NCBI GenBank assembly: GCA_035711465.1
Contig: DASTCC010000157.1
Coordinates: 1-26,046, forward strand
Direction: 5' to 3'
DNA: 26,046 nucleotides
Origin: DASTCC01 sp035711465
GTDB taxonomy: Bacteria > Acidobacteriota > Vicinamibacteria > Vicinamibacterales > SCN-69-37
A program made the position numbers and the translations under genes. Shown one piece after another: positions 22,822 to 26,046 of the stretch; the stretch's first letter is position 1, and each line of letters starts with the position of its first letter. The notes beneath the pieces were generated by a model that was not told the DNA's origin, ran no database searches, and saw only the letters and a list, made by a program, of their open reading frames with translations.

Positions 22822-23211
22822 TTACGCCGCGGGAATCTTCAACACCTGTCCCGGCTTGATCTTGTCCGGGTTCTCGAGCTGGTCCTTGTTGGCGTCGAAG
22901 ATCTTCATGTAGGCGTTGGCGTTGCCCAGCGTTTCCTTGGCGATCTTGCTGAGCGTGTCGCCGGCCTTGACGGTGTAGGTGCGTGCCGCGTCAGCGGCGC
23001 CGCCGCCGGCGGCAGCGACCACGCGGATATCGGCGGTCACTTCTTTTTGCCAATCCGGGTTGGTCTTGATCGCGTTCCAGATCAGGTTCTTGTCCGCGTC
23101 CGACGTGACCGTCCCGGAGAAATGCAGTTTGTCGCCGTTCTGCACGGCCGAGCCCTGCAGTCGTCCCTTGCTGGTCTGAATCGCGTGATCGTACTTGGCT
23201 CGCAGATCCAT
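22822..23211 (-). CDS. BON-LysM protein, Kbp/YgaU-like
   Basis: 129 aa. A BON-like domain occupies residues about 3-64 and a LysM domain 78-127 (Tyr-Thr-Val-Lys-Ala-Gly-Asp-Thr-Leu-Ser-Lys-Ile ... Pro-Gly-Gln-Val-Leu-Lys-Ile-Pro). The architecture, the size and the string Gly-Asn-Ala-Asn-x-Tyr-x-Lys-Ile-Phe-(Asp/Glu)-Ala-Asn-Lys match E. coli Kbp (YgaU), a potassium-binding cytoplasmic protein. There is no signal peptide, which argues for a cytosolic K+ sensor-like role and against cell-wall binding. The ATG at 23211 is fixed by AAGGAGG 5-6 nt upstream. A longer frame back to 23337 has no support. Confidence 0.9.
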   Translation of the reverse strand: MDLRAKYDHAIQTSKGRLQGSAVQNGDKLHFSGTVTSDADKNLIWNAIKTNPDWQKEVTADIRVVAAAGGGAADAARTYTVKAGDTLSKIAKETLGNANAYMKIFDANKDQLENPDKIKPGQVLKIPAA

Positions 23212-23333
23212 ACGCGCCTCCTTGCAGCTTCTGCCCCGAACCGCCAGCCTATCATGCAGCGGCGGGACGGCTGCCGCGGCAATGCGAGGCCGTGACGCAA
23301 TCGTTCTTACATCGCGATCCAGGCGGCGATCCG

Positions 23334-24686
23334 TCAACCAGCCGCGCCGAGAATCGACAGATATAGCGACGTGTGCGCCTCGGCGGTCTGACGCGCCAGG
23401 AACGGCTGCGGCACCGCGACGGAGCGTTCGCGAAGCTCGTCGACGGCATCGGCGACGACGTCAGGATCGGCATCCGGGTCGACCAGCGAGCCGCCGCCGG
23501 ACGTCACACGTTCGGCGAGCGCGCCGATGCGCGTCGCGACGACGGGCACACCCGCGGCCCACGACTCCGACAGCACGAGTGAATCCGTGCCCGGCACTCG
23601 AGGAATGACGATCGCGACAGACGCGTGCTGTCTGACGAGCAGCGACGGGAGCGATCCGGCCGCGTAGTAGCCGCGGATGGTCACTCCGGCGCGATGTCGC
23701 AGCGCGCGCAGGTGCTCGTGGCCGTTGCCGCCGTAAATGGTCACGTCCACGCCGCGCGCCACGATCTCCTGGATCGCGTCGCCCGCCGCCGCGCCGCCGG
23801 CGTGCGGCGGCAGACCGCTCACCAGCGCGACCTGCTTCGGATCGCGGCGCGAACGCCGGTCGAGATCGGGCGGATCGATGCCGGGCGGGATCAGATAGAT
23901 GCCGCCGGGCGCGAGTGACGGGAACAGGCGCGCGACCTCTGCGCGCGCGTACTCGCTGGGACAGACCACGGCCGCCGCGCGTGTGGCGATCTCGTACGCC
24001 AGGTGCCGATGTTCGGACTGATTGAAGCGACGACGATCGCCGGCATCGTCCAGGCAGCCGCGGCAAGTCGGGTCGTCGGTGCAGAACGCGCAGAAGCGCC
24101 CGCTCGGCATCCACAGATGCGGCCGCCGGCAGAAGACGCCGAAGTCGTGGATGGACAGCACGAGCGGTAGGCCGAGATCCGCGATCGCGAGCAGCGACGG
24201 CAGCGACAGGCCGGTGACGCCTTCGACGTGGATGACGCGCGGCGAGGTCCGCTCGACCGCGCGCATGACCGCGACTTCCCAGTCGCGATCGCGATCGAGC
24301 GGGTCGCCCGACCAGCGGCGTCCGTACTGGAGTCCGAAGCGCGCCTCGCTGGTCCACCAGTCGAGGCGGAGGGTCGCATCGAGCGGGGACACCAGCGCCA
24401 CGGCGCGCTGCGTCGACTCGGCGCGGAGCCGTGCCATCAGGTGTCGTGCCGCGTCGCCGTGTAGTGCGCTCGCCGGCAGGCCGGTGAGGTTGAGCACCGG
24501 CGCGTGGAGGGCGTCATCGCTGCCGGCCGCGGGAAACGTCGAACGCCATTGCGATGCGCGCCAGCGGTCGCGCGCGCGATCCACAACGGCGCGCCAGCCT
24601 TCGGCGCGGAGCACGTCGACGACCCCGGCCAGCAAAGCGCCGGGATCGTACCATGGGGTAGATCTTGAACTTGAATCTGACCCCAT
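23334..24686 (-). CDS. glycosyltransferase, GT4-like
   Basis: Up to 450 aa. It is a GT-B fold: the N-terminal half has His-Val-Glu-Gly (153-156) and Ser-Ile-His-Asp-Phe (178-182). The C-terminal half has Ile-Pro-Pro-Gly-Ile-Asp (266-271) and a donor-site region ending Leu-Ser-Glu-Ser-Trp-Ala-Ala-Gly-Val-Pro-Val-Val-Ala (372-384). A Cys-x2-Cys-x5-Cys-x2-Cys cluster (199, 202, 208, 211) follows the HDF motif, as in some GT4 enzymes. The role is probably transfer of a sugar to a polysaccharide or glycolipid. The ATG at 24686 lies inside a palindromic repeat, and its first 12 residues are repeat-encoded. A GTG at 24614 or a TTG at 24635 may be the native start. It overlaps head-to-head with the MFS gene by 22 bp if both outer starts are used. 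Confidence 0.85.
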   Translation of the reverse strand: MGSDSSSRSTPWYDPGALLAGVVDVLRAEGWRAVVDRARDRWRASQWRSTFPAAGSDDALHAPVLNLTGLPASALHGDAARHLMARLRAESTQRAVALVSPLDATLRLDWWTSEARFGLQYGRRWSGDPLDRDRDWEVAVMRAVERTSPRVIHVEGVTGLSLPSLLAIADLGLPLVLSIHDFGVFCRRPHLWMPSGRFCAFCTDDPTCRGCLDDAGDRRRFNQSEHRHLAYEIATRAAAVVCPSEYARAEVARLFPSLAPGGIYLIPPGIDPPDLDRRSRRDPKQVALVSGLPPHAGGAAAGDAIQEIVARGVDVTIYGGNGHEHLRALRHRAGVTIRGYYAAGSLPSLLVRQHASVAIVIPRVPGTDSLVLSESWAAGVPVVATRIGALAERVTSGGGSLVDPDADPDVVADAVDELRERSVAVPQPFLARQTAEAHTSLYLSILGAAG

Positions 24687-24688
24687 GG
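24651..24688. repeat. palindromic repeat at the divergent GT/MFS starts
   Basis: CCATGGGGT (24651-24659) and ACCCCATGG (24680-24688) are perfect 9-bp arms. Inside them, AGATCTTGAA and TTGAATCTG continue the symmetry imperfectly. The left arm (ATGGGGT, AGATCTTGAA) recurs as a direct copy at 25917-25940. From memory, 'GGGGTCAGATCTTGAA'-type sequences accompany REP/RAYT-type elements; I could not check this. No transposase is present. Confidence 0.75.
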
Positions 24689-25933
24689 AGCCCGCCGCAG
24701 GCGCGGGTCTACTACGGCTGGCTCGTCATGCTCGTCGCGGCGCTGGCGATGGTCGGCACGCTGCCAGGCCGGACGCAAGGTCTCGGCCTGATCACCGAGC
24801 CGTTGCTCGCCGATCTCCGCATCGATCGCGTGTCCTACGCCACGCTCAACCTCTGGGCGACGCTGATCGGATCGGCGGGCGCAATCGGCGTCGGCCGACT
24901 GATCGATCGCTTCGGCAGCCGGGTCGTGCTGACGGCGATCGCGCTGGCGCTCGGCGTCGTCGTCAGCGCGATGAGCGGCGTGGGTTCCCTGGCGATGCTG
25001 GCCGTGACCGTGACGCTGACGCGCGCGCTCGGGCAGAGCGCGCTGTCGGTCGTCAGCCTGGCCATGGTCGGCCAGTGGTTCTCGCGCCGGATCGACGCCG
25101 CGATGGCCAGCTACAGCATCGTCATGAGCATCGGGTTCATGATCGCGTTTCCGATCATGGGATCGCTGATCCAGTCGATCGGCTGGCGCGGTGCGTGGCT
25201 GCGTCTTGGTCTCGCGCTGGTCGTCGTGCTCGCGCCGGCTGCGGCGCTGATGGTGCGGCGCCATCCGGAGTCGTGCGGACTAGCGATCGACGGCGATGCG
25301 GCGAGGATCATGCCCGTGCGCGGCGACGGCAATCTCGGCGGATACACCTGGCGCGACGCGGTGCGCTTTCCGGTGTTCTGGCTCTTTGCCGGCGGCGCCG
25401 CGCTCTACGGCCTGGTCGCGTCGGGCATCGGCCTGTTCAACGAGTCGATTCTCGCCGAGCGCGGATTCGGCGCCGACGTCTACTATCAGACGCTCGTCGT
25501 GACGGCCATGACCGCGCTCGCCGGCAATTTTCTCGGCGGCTGGCTCGCGCGGTTCGTGCGGCTGACCACCCTGCTCGGCGCGTCGCTGGCGATCCTGTCG
25601 ATCGGGCTCGTCCTGTTACCGGAGGTCGAAACGATCGCGGCGGTGATGGTCTGGGCGACGGCGATGGGGCTCGGCGGCGGCCTGGTGATGGTGCTGTTCT
25701 TCAGCGTCTGGCCGCGCGTGTTCGGGCGCCGGCATCTGGGCCGGGTGCAGGGCCTGGCGCAGACGATGACCGTGCTGGCGTCGGCGATCGGTCCGGTGTT
25801 GCTGGCGTGGTGCGTCGATCGGACCGGCAGTTACGCGGCGATGTTCCGTATCCTCGCGGCGGTCATCGGCGCGACCGCCCTCGCGTCGTGGATGGCGCGG
25901 CTGCCGCCGCCGTACGATGGGGTCAGATCTTGA
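24665..25933 (+). CDS. MFS transporter
   Basis: About 422 aa with 12 predicted TM helices in two halves. After TM2 comes an MFS motif-A-like loop, Gly-Arg-Leu-Ile-Asp-Arg-Phe-Gly-Ser-Arg. The central loop is near residues 200-235, and the second-half equivalent is Gly-Gly-Trp-Leu-Ala-Arg-Phe-Val-Arg. The overall type resembles oxalate/formate- or monocarboxylate-like MFS permeases (Tyr-Tyr-Gly-Trp at the N-terminus), but the substrate cannot be assigned. The TTG start and the first residues come from the palindromic repeat; GGGG lies 6 nt upstream of it. An in-frame ATG at 24728 is inside TM1 and unlikely. The stop TGA and the last residues (Asp-Gly-Val-Arg-Ser) come from the downstream copy of the repeat, so the ORF is framed by repeat DNA at both ends. 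Confidence 0.85.
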   Translation: MNLNLTPWSPPQARVYYGWLVMLVAALAMVGTLPGRTQGLGLITEPLLADLRIDRVSYATLNLWATLIGSAGAIGVGRLIDRFGSRVVLTAIALALGVVVSAMSGVGSLAMLAVTVTLTRALGQSALSVVSLAMVGQWFSRRIDAAMASYSIVMSIGFMIAFPIMGSLIQSIGWRGAWLRLGLALVVVLAPAAALMVRRHPESCGLAIDGDAARIMPVRGDGNLGGYTWRDAVRFPVFWLFAGGAALYGLVASGIGLFNESILAERGFGADVYYQTLVVTAMTALAGNFLGGWLARFVRLTTLLGASLAILSIGLVLLPEVETIAAVMVWATAMGLGGGLVMVLFFSVWPRVFGRRHLGRVQGLAQTMTVLASAIGPVLLAWCVDRTGSYAAMFRILAAVIGATALASWMARLPPPYDGVRS

Positions 25934-25967
25934 ATCTTGGCGTTTGGTGCCAGGTCTTGAATCCCGG
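25917..25967. repeat. direct copy of the GT/MFS repeat plus a diverged second copy
   Basis: ATGGGGTCAGATCTTGAATC (25917-25936, followed by TTGG) repeats the left arm of the palindrome at 24651. It contains the MFS stop codon. A second unit, TGGTGCCAGGTCTTGAATCC (25945-25964, followed by CGG), matches it at 18 of 23 bases. The remaining bases to 26046 hold no gene that I can support. Confidence 0.7.
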
Positions 25968-26046
25968 CTCCGCCGTTTGGGCCGATTTCGGCATACAGGA
26001 CCAGCCATGGAATCCTGGTGTCCCAGATTTGGCCGAATCGTGGTTC

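Overview
This is a GC-rich chromosomal window that most resembles Acidobacteriota, probably class Vicinamibacteria. That placement is inferred from gene content, not from a marker gene. The pointers are two long MacB/FtsX permeases of the 'ADOP' type (one paired with a PadR regulator), a secreted carboxypeptidase-regulatory-like repeat protein, and a PQQ dehydrogenase paired with a small cytochrome c. I see no rRNA, tRNA, CRISPR array or intact transposase. Coding density is high, and because of the GC content most genes cast long antisense shadow ORFs.

Layout. 1-2355: two L,D-transpeptidases in tandem on the minus strand (peptidoglycan cross-linking). 2480-5473: a secreted repeat protein (minus) and an unrecognised 354-aa protein (plus) diverge from a short AT-rich region. 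That region holds a sigma70-like promoter and two copies of a 14-bp inverted repeat. 5474-7421: heptamer and nonamer arrays, a doubtful coding remnant, a Mug-type uracil-DNA glycosylase overlapping a glycine-zipper membrane protein by 4 bp, and a small divergent 4Fe-4S protein. 7484-8422: a MetR-like LysR regulator facing away from the 4Fe-4S gene. 8436-12471: a periplasmic double-rhodanese gene followed after 3 nt by an ADOP-like permease, then a small conserved-looking protein of unknown role. 12634-16812: a cytochrome c/PQQ dehydrogenase operon divergent from an exported MBL-fold hydrolase. 16912-19965: a PadR-ADOP operon. 20088-22754: a membrane-fused spermidine-synthase-like protein and a PilZ protein. 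22822-25933: a BON-LysM protein, a glycosyltransferase and an MFS transporter. The last two start in the same palindromic repeat.

What is unusual lies mainly between the genes. At least six gaps carry arrays with a 7-bp or 9-bp period or long inverted repeats, several arranged as head-to-head arms around a hairpin. They share period and architecture but not sequence. Sigma54-like -24/-12 sites stand in front of the MBL and PilZ genes, and a weaker one in front of the larger L,D-transpeptidase. The MFS gene takes its apparent start and its stop codon from two copies of a repeat that I associate from memory with REP/RAYT-type elements.

How the genes work together: the window looks like housekeeping envelope, secretion and redox functions, not a single pathway. 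The clearest functional units are cytochrome c + PQQ dehydrogenase (periplasmic alcohol or sugar oxidation feeding electrons to heme), PadR + ADOP, rhodanese + ADOP, and the two L,D-transpeptidases.
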